Assembly: GCA_944470555.2 (NCBI GenBank)
Contig: OX104128.1
Location: 41,399,920-41,463,919 of the forward strand
Direction: 5' to 3'
Source of the DNA: Heterobilharzia americana
Taxonomy: Eukaryota; Platyhelminthes; Trematoda; Strigeidida; Schistosomatidae
Length of the DNA stretch: 64,000 nt
The translations under genes and the position numbers were made by a program. Shown here in pieces: positions 33,311-45,819 of the stretch (its first letter is position 1; each line of letters begins with the position of its first letter). The notes under the pieces are model-generated. The model was not told where the DNA came from. It saw only the letters and a program-made list of their open reading frames with translations, and made no database searches.

Positions 33311-34125
33311 AAATGCTTTTTATTCTTTCCAGTTGGTTTACCAAACAACTATGTGTACATTTGTGTAGACATACCAAAATATCCAGAATGCAAATTGGAA
33401 ATTTATTATCTAATTAAAAAATAAAACTCCCAGTTGGTGAAGCTGGCAAAAAAGGATAGCGAATCTAACTTTCTAACCTTTCTCAAGAAAGCTTGATAAA
33501 TCATGTGAGTTACGCAAGTATAAGATAAACGAAAGAGGAGATGATTGATTCCATGAGTAGTGAGCAGTATGCGGTGTTGTGATAAATCGAGTTAACAAAA
33601 CAGATCAATTCGATCGAAGTGTGCGTATGTTTGTTTATGTGCTTATGAGTGTATGGGTGCCTTTATAAACTAATCAATGACTTGGACACAGAAGTAATCA
33701 ATATTATCCAATCTCTTAAACGAAAAAATATTAATAGCTGCAAATAAGTAAAGCATATTACTGTGACGAAGAGAAAAACGTGAAAATGAAAGCTTTTTTT
33801 AAAGTATGAGAACAGTAACTTTTTTCAAATATGTGAAAATATTCTCCTTTTCACTTAATTGAATAAATGAAAATTAGTTTTTATTAAAAGTGATAAGTCA
33901 GTGGTTAATCTTCGCATAGTTCTAGAAACTATCTCTCTCATACACACAATTATACGTTCACACACGAATGAAAACAATAGAACAAGCCAGTATCAACATA
34001 TTGTTTATCAGAGCTTTGTACTTTTTATTCAGTGCTGGAAAAATGAAGTGCATAATCGTGGAAAATTACTTAGTGGATCTCATGCAAAAGTTTCTCATAT
34101 ATTTAAATCGTTTCCATATAATTTT
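33311..34125. other. No gene seen
   Basis: AT-rich DNA with two overlapping chance frames at 33,901-34,165. Nothing recognised. Confidence 0.45.
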
Positions 34126-34129
34126 ATAT

Positions 34130-34430
34130 CAAGGTGGTATTAATCACGGAATGAAATCAGTTTGAGTACTATTGAAAACTTGGGATCACTGGACAGGTGT
34201 TTTGTCGTGACATGAGGCTCCCTGATAGTACGCACCCATTACTCAACTCCACCAGGGGTTGAACTCTAGACCCTCAGGCTTCTCAGTGAGTGCGATAACC
34301 AACCAGTCACTGAGTCGAATTTCGATGGTCTACAGTTTCTTACTTCCGTCAGTTAGCGATATAGTTTAAATATCCACTGTGGTCGTCAGTTGGCATCCGC
34401 TTGACTTCTGAATAGGGATAACGGGATTCG
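34130..34430 (-). mobile_element. SINE family 1
   Basis: Reverse copy of about 300 bp. The hammerhead block is decayed ('ttttgtcgtgacatgaggct' on the plus strand). B box GAGTTCAACCC, then 5' body 'cagtttcttacttccgtcag' and 'gtcgtcagttggcatccgct'. Confidence 0.8.
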
Positions 34431-34904
34431 ATCTCAAAACGTATTGCTTTAAAGCTGAATATTAAAGCCAATGAGCAAGTCAATGAATAAAAGATTGAAC
34501 AGAAATGTTGATTCTCCATTAAAATTAGTTGTTTATTGAAATCCAATGGATTTTCTTGTGGATTTAGTTCATGAAAAATTGATGTTAATTCTTGCATTAA
34601 CTCATCACAGATTCATGCTGATCAATTAAACCTTAGTGATTTCAAATTATTATGGAATAAATATTCAGTGCTCACTACTCTTCATTAACTATCTATCTGA
34701 TGTTACCTGTTATAAGAACTTCAAATGTGTTGCAGTAGTAGTGACAACCAACAAGCAGTGAACAATTGTTTTGTTCTGTTTTGGGATTCTTCAGTGGTGC
34801 AGATTTATGACATCATACGGAAAACAACCCATGACTTATATGTCTTGAAACTAATACCTTACCTTCCACAGACTAGATCAAAACTTATTTGTCTGCATAT
34901 TGTT

Positions 34905-35280
34905 TAGTCACTGGAGAGTGAACAACTTCATTTTGTCTAGTCCTAAGTTCCTGCTGAATTCTATCGATCATATTACAGGGTGGCCACCAGGCTAGAGGAC
35001 TCACTATTCCGATGCACTAAGATAAATGTTAGTGGGGTGGAGGAGATCTACAGAAAGCTCTGCTTGACCAAGGTTTCAGGTTTGTTGTCACTCCTCAGCA
35101 AGGTGTACTGCAGCATCGATGGAACTGATATCCTGCTTGAGATTCGAAACCGTGACACCGAGTGCTTCCGTCGGAGACGTTACCACTGATCTCCAGTAGA
35201 ACTGGATTGTGTAAATTGGTTGGTAGCTCGGCGGTAACCAACTTTACGCTGTCTAGTCCCGGGCGCTGATCCAATTCTAA
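34905..35280 (-). mobile_element. SINE family 3
   Basis: Reverse copy. Its element strand has a hammerhead-like block near 35,060-35,105 (CTGAGGA and GAAA present, stem III ACC/GGT, stem II poorly paired), B box GGTTTCGAATC, and leader 'ggttaccgccgagctacc'-like sequence near 35,225. Left end uncertain. Adjoins a forward copy head to head. Confidence 0.7.
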
Positions 35281-35284
35281 CAAG

Positions 35285-35455
35285 CCAATCATACAGGAAG
35301 TCAACCGTCGTCTGAGTAGCTCAGTGTTAACGTCTTTGATAGCAGCACTGGGTAATGCGTGTTCGAATCTCACATGGGACATCCGTTCCGTCGAAGTTTT
35401 GGACACGCGTTGTTGACGAGTATCAGTAAGTGCCTTCATCCAACTAACATCAGTT
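35285..35455 (+). mobile_element. SINE family 3, partial
   Basis: Forward copy: 'ctgagtagctcagtgttaac' A-box-like block, B box GTTCGAATCTC, 'gttgttgacgagtatcagta' hammerhead remnant (C3 changed to T), ending 'catccaactaacatcag'. Confidence 0.75.
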
Positions 35456-35459
35456 GTGT

Positions 35460-36740
35460 ATATCTATACACCCCTAACAATTCATGATACAGCTAAGTAA
35501 TTATCCACTATCATCTGTAAGTATCCATCCTCACACTCAACTTGGCTAAATCGCTTACAACAGATTTATTACAAGTTAATTCGAGTGAACAATTAGTTTA
35601 TTTATCATATGACTGTTATTTTCAATAATCTAGAAAATGGAAGTCCTTTATGCACTCTAAAAGTTATCCTTCTTGTATATGAAACTAGAGTCTTTAAATT
35701 TAATTATATTCTGTATACTACTTATAACCGTTTGTCAGCAACTTTGTTGTTGTCATTCAGCAGTTGGGAATCTTCAGTTATTTTCTGAAATCCTTACTGA
35801 CCATTATTTAAGCCTCTCCTGCAATACATCAGATAAAACACATTTTTCTTATCTAAGTACCATTAGAACAATGCCTGGAAAGAACTATTGCAAAAACATT
35901 TAATATCGTAAGACGGTCACGTTTGCGAAGGTATTCAACATGAAACATTCATGAAAAAATAGGATTGACTGTGTATTTTAGGATGATTTTTTTAAGCTTA
36001 TCACTTTCATATCCAGCAAATAACACTAGATTTCCATATTGCCTGACACACATACACAACCTTAAGGTTTAAATGATCAACGTGAATGGATTGGAACAAC
36101 ACAACAATTGTTGCTACACCGTATTATGCAGAGTAAGGCGATAATTAATTTTCATCTCCTTCATGTGCTACTCTCTTTGCACACTCTGAATGAATTTCCC
36201 CTGCCTTTTTATATTTCATTTTAATCTTGGTTCACATGTTCATATGGAAATGTAACTCAGTGTCTCAAGCCTTCCACCCTCAACCAATGGGTCCACGGAT
36301 GAACTGCCTCTCAACCTAATTCAGCCTTGGCGTACAGATAACACTATAAATCTCCACACATTAAATATGCATCATAGCCTGGTGCAGTGACTTGCATCGA
36401 ATTTAGTTGAAGTAATTGGAATAGTCATGACTGAAATAAAGACTGATTAAGCCGGAGAAGAAGCGTTCACAAGAGCATTCAACGCTGGTAGTGAGTAATT
36501 ATTACATTCACAAGATTACACTGTGCATACGACGAACAGCTGAAAGATGATTCATTTTTCGCTAACTTATATTTTATGGCATTCATTTAACAGACACACA
36601 AGTTTTCAGTTCTTAAAAAGTGTAGCATAATTGTAGAAGTGTGCCAAGAAATCAGTCAGTAAACAGTTAGCAGGTATAACACTGTGGTAAATAATTATGG
36701 CTAGTAGTCCCATTCATTAGATGCTTTAAGTTTTCTTTCA
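35460..36740. other. No gene seen
   Basis: AT-rich. The frame at 35,673-35,903 begins with a hydrophobic stretch (LIIFCILLITVCQQLCC) that could mimic a signal peptide, but nothing else supports a gene. Confidence 0.4.
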
Positions 36741-36744
36741 ATAA

Positions 36745-36930
36745 CCAATTATTCGTCATGGGGTGAAGTCAGTTGGAGAATCATCGAAGACCTAGGAACA
36801 CTGGATAGCTGTTTCTTCCCAGCATGGGTCGCCTCAGCAGTGTGCACCCATGACTCCTGTTAGCGATTGAACCAATTACCGTCAGGTATCATGGGAAGTG
36901 CATTACCATTCAGCCACTGGTTCATATTCC
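36745..36930 (-). mobile_element. SINE family 1
   Basis: Reverse copy from the 3' end to the 'cattcagccactgg' block. On the element strand the hammerhead core reads CTGAGGC (A9 changed) with GAAA intact. Confidence 0.8.
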
Positions 36931-36939
36931 CCTCTCGGG

Positions 36940-37030
36940 CCAAATTTTCAATAGCTCTGCAACTGATGTCAGTCTGTGATGAATGCCAACTTGAAATTAA
37001 TAAATTCATACAAAACTCCAAATAGAGTAT
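36940..37030 (+). mobile_element. SINE family 1, 3' end only
   Basis: Forward scrap, 'aatagctctgcaactgatgt' ... 'gatgaatgccaacttgaaat', directly right of the reverse copy. Together they form another head-to-head pair. Confidence 0.65.
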
Positions 37031-39245
37031 CAAGTGTTGAAACTTGAGTGTCTAATCTCATGAGCTACAGATCCCTTGCTGGATATAAAAATTAGGGCCT
37101 GTCTGCCAGCTCCAAATACCATTAACAGACATAATAAGGTCTATGTTTCGACATTGTTCCGAAACATATATGCGTAGAGTTGTCAAAATGTTTTCTGCAG
37201 AGAAGAATAATTTCTGGTGTTGAAAACTAATAAATGTTGTGTAATATCACATCACATAGAGACTAGTGCACCAGTGACCTTACTAAACGACAATACCCCT
37301 CTCCCCCATCCGAAAACTAGTTATAGCTTGTGTAGATGTAGTATGGATATAATGAGAGCGATCGAATACTATATACCAGATTTTCATCTCACCTTCAATC
37401 ATCATCCAGTATAAATACTAGTCTGCCAAAATACAGCTACCTCAGACAGTCAAATGAAAACCTAGTCTTAAGTAAACGCTGATAACCAAAGATCATACAC
37501 TGGTGCTTTCATCATGTTCACATATATCGAGTACAGAGCTTTCTAGTGTTGGTTCACATAATTTACTTTGGAGTGTAGCTGAATCACCCTAGAACAGTTT
37601 AATGCAGTAGTGACTGACAGAATAATACAAAATATCAGAAAGCAACTAACGTAATGAGAGACTTGGACTGGATAGGACCAGCGACACTCATTCCTCCATA
37701 CCTTATATTTCATTGAACTGAGGAAATCAAAAGGTTAAACCTGGCCCGTAACTGTAAGGCAGACACCTTATTCGACAAAAATACATCATTTACATACAGT
37801 TTTAATGAATATATAAAACCACTAGGTCAAAAGTTAACTTATTTTGATTGGTCAACTGTAGGATAAATTGGTCAGTAAGGTTTGTCCTGATGAGACAGTG
37901 ACATGAAACAAAAGTTGACATGGAAAACTTTGATCTTAGTGAGTGATGACTTGAAATGTTGAATTTCATTTAGGTCGCTTCCTATCATACAGTGTCTTAC
38001 CAGTTCCGCAGTTAAAAACAATAGTTAGTCTAAAAAGTGAATGAAATCCCTGAAAATCATTATAGTTGCAAACGTACTTCATAAATATTCGCCTATAATG
38101 TAACAACTGTCGTGACAAATCCTTTTACTTCTCCCCAGGACGATTCAATGCAATTATTCGTTTTACTGTCAAACATCAGTAAATGTTTAGTGATGTTTTT
38201 CTGAGACCTCCAGTAATAGACATTTCAAGCTACTCAAATTCAATTGTGAACGCTTCAGCCAGTTTTGTGGATGTAATGAATTCTTTAGATCTCCCTTAAA
38301 GTCATTTCATGATGTAAACCGAAGTTACCTATAACTAATTACTGGGATAATGAGGAACTTAAATTATGATAACTTTTTCCTGAAACCGATTTGATAAAGC
38401 ACAAGCCCCTGGAGGTCACTTCATACAAATCTTCTATAGTTTATCAACATATTTGATATGCTTACTTAAAAATTTGGTTGATTACAAACTGAGTCAAACT
38501 CAAGCAAGCAAACAGACCTCATTCAGGGTGTGCGTAAAGAAAGTAAGACTATGGTACAGTACTGGAGATGCTGTCTACATTCATACAGAAATCCTCAGCT
38601 ATGAAATCTAAAGCTTATAAGGCAGTGGGACTACCAGAAGAAGAACACAGCCAGTTAACCAGTGTTACCCCCCTCCCCTTCCAGTGACCATTAATATAGC
38701 ATAAACATACAAATTACCGCAAGTATAACTGCTATAAATCGATTCAACTAGCTACAAAGCTAACAAACGCCAAAAGGGAATAATATGGAGTGAATAAACA
38801 TGGCATGTGTGTTTCCGCGTCAAAACCTGTGCCAGTTACAACTGTATCTACAACAGAGACTGAAAAATCAATTGATGACTGTTGACAGGTTAGAGTTGAA
38901 AATTTTCCGATTACTATATAATACATTCCATCACATTTTTCCTTCAACACTTATAAGGTGAGTAGTTTCAACGCTGCTATTACACTAGCTAATGCAGTAA
39001 TGTACATCGTGATCTTCAATGAAGTGTATCAAGCAGTTAAATTCAGTGACATAACTAGGAAGTCCATTGTACCTCATGTACCTCATGTATGAAGGAAGTT
39101 GGAAAAGAGCACTTCAACTAGTTGCTTTAAATATTTATTTTCATTCATCTATGTAAGCCAACCAAACCATAAGTCAGATACCGAGTCGACAATTTGATAT
39201 TTATGAATATCCTTTCCTTGAGATACAGTTATCAAAAAAATTCTA
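37031..39245. other. No gene seen
   Basis: About 2.2 kb of AT-rich sequence. Short frames (37,217-37,414; 38,744-38,950) show no motif. No repeat family recognised. Confidence 0.5.
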
Positions 39246-39249
39246 ATTC

Positions 39250-39410
39250 CTTTCGGTGTTACGGCGTTTGGAGCGATCAGTCTTGAGTTCGAGTCTTAGT
39301 GGAAATAAGATCACTCACTGAGATGCGGACACGTCCAGTTGACGAGTCCTAAGTAAGACGAAACGCACTTCCCGAATTCCAGCATTAGCCACTATCTATC
39401 ATCATTATCG
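39250..39410 (+). mobile_element. SINE family 2
   Basis: Forward copy: 'gttacggcgtttggagcgat', B box GAGTTCGAGTCT, 'gtggaaataagatcactcac', hammerhead block (TTGACGA, so C3 is lost; GAAA intact), and 3' 'gaattccagcattagccac'. This 3' stretch is the closest match to the sequence beside the Penelope-like arm at 52,465-52,521. Confidence 0.8.
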
Positions 39411-39589
39411 ATACTTATTCGATTCTAAAAAGCAGTAAGATTTACATTGATTAGATTGAAACGCTATACATAAGACACGCCAATAACACTACAACGTACT
39501 ATTTCCATTATGGTAACTGCCAAGTCATTCTTATAGTTGAATAGACAAATTAACTCCGACAGATTGTGTTTCAACTACACTCCAGCCTG

Positions 39590-39940
39590 TACTAGCCATA
39601 TATGGTCAAGTGAACAAACATTCTGGATTGATGACCACATTGTAAACCGATCAACACTCAGAAATAGATAACATGAAGTTGGTTACCCTCCAATAATCAG
39701 TCAATGCACCCAACCTACTTCTGCAGGAAGTCAGTCACGGCCTGAATAGCTCAGTAGTAATGTCTCTGATTGCAGCACTGGGTGACACGGGTTCGAATCT
39801 CAGGTGTGACATCAGTTCCCTTAAAGATGCAGTTACACATTTCTGACAGAAATCATAAACCGTGAAACCCAAACCGAGCAGGGCTTCTCACCGATTGGCT
39901 TCATCCAATTAAAATCTGAGTGCATCGAGATGGTGAATCT
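39590..39940 (+). mobile_element. SINE family 3, near full length
   Basis: Forward copy of about 350 bp: leader 'gatgaccacattgtaaacc', 'agttggttaccctccaataa', tRNA-like 'cctgaatagctcagtagtaa' and B box GGTTCGAATCTC, then a decayed hammerhead (CTGACAG; GAAA kept) and 'gagcagggcttctcaccgat'. Best copy of family 3 in the window. Confidence 0.85.
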
Positions 39941-40549
39941 CCAGAAATTTTAACTACTAATTTTTGAGGGATCGGTTCATTTTCATCCAATACAATACCC
40001 CTTCAATTTCGAAGGTTAAAATGTTTGGAGTCAATCAACGGCAAATCGCATTTGACCTCGGTTTTGTTGGCAGTCGTCAGTAAGATATATCTGAGATTGT
40101 GAAGAAACTGGTAATCAATAGACTTCGACCAGTGCTATGAACTAGGGAGTAGACCGATACAATGGTAGTTCAAAGTTCGTCAAGTTGTGTATAGCATCAC
40201 TGTTTTTGTCGATTAAAATCTGTTGATTACTCAGATGTACAACCATTGAAGAAGATAGAGGAGTAGGTAACAGTCACAAATAAGTTTAAGATGACTTGTA
40301 GAACCATTGCTGAAGGATTTCATCCGCCTGAATGAAATAAGGATGACTTTAAACAAATACTCAAAATCGACTAATAAATAGGTGAATTTAGAAAAATACC
40401 ATACCATTATTAGGTGATTTCAACTATGATGTCTTTATCAATCTACTAATCAGACTGAAGTAGTGACAGAGGATCCAACGATTGAAAATTACTGTTATTT
40501 ACACTTAAAATGTTATGACTAGTTAATATGCCATAAAACAGTATTATTA

Positions 40550-40910
40550 AGTTGGAATTCATTATGGACTGACATCAATTAGAGAAACATTGGAAACCTG
40601 AGAATACTGGGCGGCTGCTTCGTCCTACTATGAGTTTCCTCAGCAGTACGTACTCATGAACCTAGCCCTCCAGGGATCCAACCCAGGACCTTCAGGTTCC
40701 GTAGCTAGCGTGTTACTATTGAGCCACTGGGTCAGAATCCAATGGTCTACATTTCCTGCTTCTGTTAGTTCGCTATGTGGCGCGATATACATCCAGTGTC
40801 TTCGTTGAATAACTGTTCTCATGTTCGACTTGGTTGACTACACTGGTCATGACTTCTCATCGGAACTTTGGGAATCACCTCTCGAATCTAGTCACCAATG
40901 AGCACTAGAT
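40550..40910 (-). mobile_element. SINE family 1, full length
   Basis: Reverse copy of about 360 bp. On the element strand CTGAGGA is intact, but GAAA reads GAAG and stem II is mispaired. Good B box (GGGTTGGATCC) and the full 5' body ('ttcctgcttctgttagttcg' on the plus strand) are present. Confidence 0.87.
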
Positions 40911-41089
40911 TAAATCAATCTGAAGGTTTAGTGGGGGTTTATTAGTTAGATTCAATGAATGATTTGATGTGATATTTTAAGAGATAACTAGTAGGGCCTC
41001 AGTGCTAACAGAATATCATATCAAATGGCTTAGTGGGTACACTGCAAAACTTCGTCAACACACTTCAGTTAGCAGCTGACACTTGATAG

Positions 41090-41300
41090 TTCCATCGCTT
41101 CTCAACCCAAGACCCTGGCATATTCGAATGCATGTCATCAGATGCTACAAAGAGAAAGAGAGACTTCATCTGTGGGCAATTCGACACCTGGTCGATCTTC
41201 GATGGGACTGAATTGTATATATTGATTAGCCACTGGATAGTAACTGACTTCATGTTGTCTACTTCTAAGTGTTGGCCAATTTCTATCAATCATTGTGAAA
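41090..41300 (-). mobile_element. SINE family 3, leader part
   Basis: Reverse copy of the family 3 leader: 'gattagccactggatagtaa' and 'tcatgttgtctacttctaag' on the plus strand match the same leader in other copies. The tRNA-like part is decayed. Confidence 0.45.
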
Positions 41301-41519
41301 TGTGCTCTGAATATAGTGTGACGGAACCAAAAAAAGTAGGAAGAACCTGACTCACTTGGTCAGCGGATAATTACATTAAATATTTTGATAGTTTACAGAG
41401 TTCTATGATTACCCTGAGGAAACTGATAGTTACTTTCAAATAGTTAAGCATCATTTACCGTACCTAATGCGTAAGTTCATGATGGAATGATTGATTTTAG
41501 AGTGGTTTTCTGCATCAGT

Positions 41520-41790
41520 CGATGACAGTTTGAGGGTGATTCTAAAAAATAGAGTAATGCACAAATTTCTAAACCCAATTTAGGACTCTTTAGTGGTGCA
41601 TATTGATGTGCTCATGATGGATGAGGTTCAAAACCTTCATATCCCAGAACGACTACGTTGCTATTCACCTAGTGGGTTGAAATTTTGTGACTTACAGTTT
41701 CATGAAGCTACGCGATCATCATACAATATCACTGATTAGTTCATGTTCTTAATCCTGATTAACACAACTCCATAAGTTATAACTTCCTAT
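41520..41790 (-). mobile_element. SINE family 1, very old copy
   Basis: Block order fits family 1 in reverse ('ggactctttagtggtgcata', then 'gttgctattcacctagtggg'), but identity is low and the ends are vague. Confidence 0.4.
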
Positions 41791-42634
41791 CACGATTTGC
41801 TGAGAAGTCTCAAGCGATAACGAAACAGATGTTCAATGCTTCTTGGCTTTCGAAAACTCTTTCAACTGATATCAATACATGATAAAGACAGTTTTGAAAT
41901 TAATGGAGTATAATATCCTATTTGGTAGATCTGAAGCTCTCCTATTCTATCCTGATAAAAAAGATCGCAAGCTACTGTAACTACCAGGGAGTCCTGTGAC
42001 TGGAAAATACGGGTATCCTGAGCAAAAGCTCCTCCTATTCTTTAGTTACCACTGTCTCCTCAACTTATTTCAATGAATAGTGAAGATTTAAATAGGATGA
42101 TCCACTTGCAAATCATTGATAATCTATACAGTCCGCATTGACGAGATAGTGATCACCTGATAAGTCACGGTAGTATATACTTTAAAATCGGATTGACAGA
42201 AACCATCGTCTTCTGTTAGTTACGTCTAGTTAGGCAGTTGATATAACCAAAAGACGCATAGAATAAGCAGAAACTGAAAACACTAGTGGTAAAGTTAACC
42301 TGCTTACTAATTAATGAAATAATTAAACTAGAAGTACTAAAATGGACATGTTGACAACCGGTGCAATTAAGGTCACACTACTGCTAGCAAATAAGTTGCA
42401 ATTTACCATGAGATTTCATGCTATAAAATCTGTATTAAAGTTAATGCTAACTTTATGGCTTTAAACTTCGTCCATTAATCTGGCTTCTTATTGAAATAAT
42501 AATAATAATAATAATAAATGTCACATGTTTAACTGACTTCCTTAGAGTAATCGATAATTGAAAAGTTCGTCGAATTATGCGTAACATGGAAACTTACACA
42601 ATATCTTGTGTTTAGTTTGTGCAAAATAATTTGC
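41791..42634. other. No gene seen; short AAT array
   Basis: AT-rich DNA holding an (AAT)n run at about 42,495-42,517. No other feature. Confidence 0.5.
42495..42517. repeat. (AAT)n microsatellite
   Basis: Seven to eight AAT units in AT-rich DNA. Confidence 0.9.
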
Positions 42635-43200
42635 ATGGATGGAGGCGATCGGCAGAAATCTTTGTTGAGCCTAGATTTCGTGCTTCTCGGCTGTCTTCAG
42701 TAAGGCGTATTTACGACCTTGACGGAATTGATGTCCTGGATGAAATTCAAACCTATATCACCCAGTGATCCAGCCGGAGACGTTACCACTGAGTTATTTG
42801 AATCTCGACTGACCTCCTGTAGAACTGAACTGTGTATATTAATTGGCTACTGGAGGGTAACCAATTTCATGTTGTCTGTTTTTAAGTGCTGATCGGATTC
42901 TATCGATTCAATATTGGATGTTAGCCACATTTCAAAATGATCTGTAGGATTTAATCACCACTCAGGATTAGACAACATTAAGTGCTACGAAGCACGAAAT
43001 GTAGGTTGAGTAAAATTTCCTACCGATTGTCTAAATTCAATTAATGTCTACCTGAGTGCATCGAGATAGTAAGCCTCCTAGTCAGGTGACCATTTTGCGA
43101 TATGACCGACAGAATTCGATCACTACTCAGGATTAGGCAACTTGAAGTTGATTATCTTTCAGTGACGAATGTATGTAACTTGCAAGTGGACAGTGAAATG
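42635..43200 (-). mobile_element. SINE family 3, long or tandem copy
   Basis: Reverse copy. On the element strand the hammerhead-like block near 42,670-42,710 has CTGAAGA and GAAA. B-box-like 'ggtttgaatttca'. The leader continues to about 43,000. A second, partial leader ('gcgatatgaccgacagaatt') follows at 43,100-43,200 in the opposite sense, so the segment may be composite. Confidence 0.65.
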
Positions 43201-43815
43201 AACTATAATATTTTTTGTGTTCCCATGAGGAGCTAGGGGAACGGTTGGAAAATAGGAAGCGGGGATCATGACCTTCAAGTGCAGCTTCGAACACGGTACT
43301 GTAGAACTACAAAGTTGAAATACAGGTTTCTTTTCTAAAAAGTTTGCTTAGATAAGAATCGACAACAGTCGTTATCCGATATCATCATTGGGTGTTGATC
43401 CTCGCCCGCCAAACCTTATTGTTCTCCGAAGTAAAATCTGACACGGTAGGCAGTTAATCATAGATATTAGGAAGGCTGGTAAACAGATAGTCTTTCAGTG
43501 ATAGAGGGAAAACTATTTTTCAGTCTGCTGCGACACTTCTACTCCACAACATACTGGAATGAATTCAGCAAGCCGCGTTTATATGACAGGTAGTGAGGTG
43601 AATCACTACCTTGAATGAATACTAGAAGGTATATTTCATGTTGAAATTACTAAAGTTATTCATCAAATCTGTTGTCTTTCAGCAGTTTAATCCATAACAC
43701 ACCTTCAACATCAGGAATACATACCTAAAGCTCGCTGGACAACTAAAAGGGGATCACGGCTGACAGACTGAAAGCTTAGTTCTTCGCTGATCTAACATGA
43801 ATGACTAATGTTGAT
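43201..43815. other. No gene seen
   Basis: AT-rich spacer. Nothing recognised. Confidence 0.45.
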
Positions 43816-43819
43816 GAGC

Positions 43820-43960
43820 TATGAGGGATCGATAGGAAGTCCTGAACCTAGGTTTCACGCTTGTTGTCAGTAAGCCGAATAAGCAATCCACTCTGAGATT
43901 CGAATCCACTTCAACCAGTACTGTAGTCAGAGATCTTACCACTGAGTAGTTTTGGGTGAT
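43820..43960 (-). mobile_element. SINE family 3, partial
   Basis: Reverse copy. On the element strand: B box GATTCGAATCTC, a hammerhead-like block where a short deletion removed G8-A9, then 'gtgaaacctaggttcagga'. The CCTAGG stem III palindrome is intact here. Confidence 0.7.
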
Positions 43961-44399
43961 GTGTGGACCCTTGGGGAACAACTTTTAAATCTAATCGCCT
44001 AGGATAATTGGTTTCCTTAAGAACAGGAAGAAACGGCAAAACGGTAAAACGTTTGTTGACAAGTTATGAAATGTACAAAATGCAGCAGTGTTTATATTTT
44101 TTCCAGTTGCCTTGGTACTTTCTACACTTCTCGATAAAGGCAATTCCAATCGATTAGGTCTTATTGCCCTATTTGATACTCATACGTACGATGATGTAGT
44201 GTTTTGAAAATATTTGGTGTGCTACGATTATTTGGGAATATCTAAGAGGGATTTTTCATTTTGCTGAAGGTTCTTTTCGTAAAGTGAAACTACAGGTATG
44301 AAGGTTCTTTTAGACTAGCTTGGATTCTTTTAACAGGTTTTCTGGAGTAGATCTTTCAGCACCGTTGCGTTTTGGAGTCTATAGGGTTCTCATAACCTT

Positions 44400-45079
44400 C
44401 TCTTAGTGGTCGGCTGTTATGGTTTAGTTTCTAACGGCTTCAGGTTGTCTAGCAACGCATCAAGAGATAAGCTGTGAAATACATCCGTTTTACTGTGATT
44501 ATGAGGTCTATGGCTTGTGTGATCTACACGTCCTCACCATACTTTTGAGCGAATTCTACTTCGTATATGTACTGTTCCTGTTTTTTTTTTGCTTACACCA
44601 ATTCGCCATAGGTTATTCCTTCGGTGTATTCTGATGATAAGCTTATCACCGGGGAATTATTAATTTCCACTTCGATGTTGGCGTTCATTCCTTTTTAACT
44701 CAGATGTAAGTAACATGAAATCAAAAGTTGTTCTTATTCTGTAGTCAAGCATGAACTTTGCAGGTGATTTTTCAATTGGTACATTAGGATGCTTTTTAAC
44801 ACTGCAGTCTAGTCTCTGGGGGTTGTTTCGGTTCGGTTCCTGTAGTAACCAAAGAGTTTTCCTCTTCTTTTCTGCTTTTAACTCTAGTGAAGTGAATGTT
44901 TTTTGTAGATTTGAATTTGTGACTTGTAGATTTAGTTGGTTTGGAAGTAATGGGGTGATAAGAGGAGTATAGTCTCCTTTTAACCTTTGTTCGCACAAGT
45001 CCCCGAAGCCTAATAGTAGAATAAGAGTGTAAAGGTATGTGGGATGTATTAGAATAGTAAGAGTAAGTAGAATGAGCAT
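44400..45079 (-). pseudogene. Degenerate coding-like segment, unrecognised
   Basis: A 139-codon frame starts at Met 45,079 and ends at 44,660. Its charged C-terminal half ('SLELKAEKKRKTLWLLQEPN', 'FDFMLLTSELKRNERQHRSG') looks coding. A shifted frame continues it as 'NANIEVEINNSPVISLSSEY' and 'QEQYIYEVEFAQKYGEDV', interrupted by stops, to about 44,400. This suggests a decayed protein broken by one frameshift and several stops. It could be ORF1 of a retrotransposon or a lost gene. I do not recognise the family. Confidence 0.35.
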
Positions 45080-45786
45080 AGTTGCTAGAGAGGAGTTAGA
45101 ATACAGAGCAGGTGCTTAAAAGAAGACATAATTATTAACAAAGAAGAGGAGGACAATGATGAAGTAGTGAAGAGCTAGAAAGGTTAGCAGTGCAGTGAGC
45201 ACTTCACTAGTAAATCTTATGAACTAACATAATTCTTCAACTTTCTTTTAAATGGTTCTACTGAGCGGTTATAGTAGTAAGGCATTCTATAGAAGGAATA
45301 CTTTTAAAGAAAAGAAGTTTAACCTGAGGCTGTTATTAGCTCATTGGAGTGCTATTCTAACTGTTTTTCCTCGTGATGACCGCCATACTGCTGCTAAAGT
45401 TGATGCTTTCGCGTGGCTAGTTTGATGGATGTAATAAGGCCATCGCGTCCTTGTGCGAAAGTTTAAAGAAGATAATTTTAGGGGCTTCCGTCTCTCAGAA
45501 TACTTTCCCCCTAGTTTAACAACCGTTTGTGTTGTAGACCTCTGTACTTCCTCAAAAACATTAAAGTCTCCCTTAAGTATCAGGGCTGCTAAAGTACTGA
45601 GTACTTACAGATGTAGCTAAACATAAGTTTTGAAAACTGCTAGAAAGAGGTTTAGTAATTGCATCCGCGATCATTTTTCTTCTTACTTAAAGAAAGGTCG
45701 TTCAAATGTGTCCATAGATTTTTCTTGATGATGGAGAATATTTATAGCCTAGGAGTATGATTTTGATGGTGTTGTGTTCTCTGAAT

Positions 45787-45814
45787 TGGATGGTTTAATC
45801 GATTAAACCATCCA
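45787..45814. repeat. Perfect 28-bp palindrome
   Basis: Perfect inverted repeat with no spacer, centred on AATCGATT between 45,800 and 45,801. Each 14-base half reads TGGATGGTTTAATC. It can form a cruciform in DNA or a dyad binding site. No function assigned. Confidence 0.9.
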
Positions 45815-45819
45815 TGGGT

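Noticed and set aside
35673..35903. Possible small secreted protein (hydrophobic N-terminus)
   Set aside because: Only the first 25 residues fit; no repeat copies, splice sites or other support.
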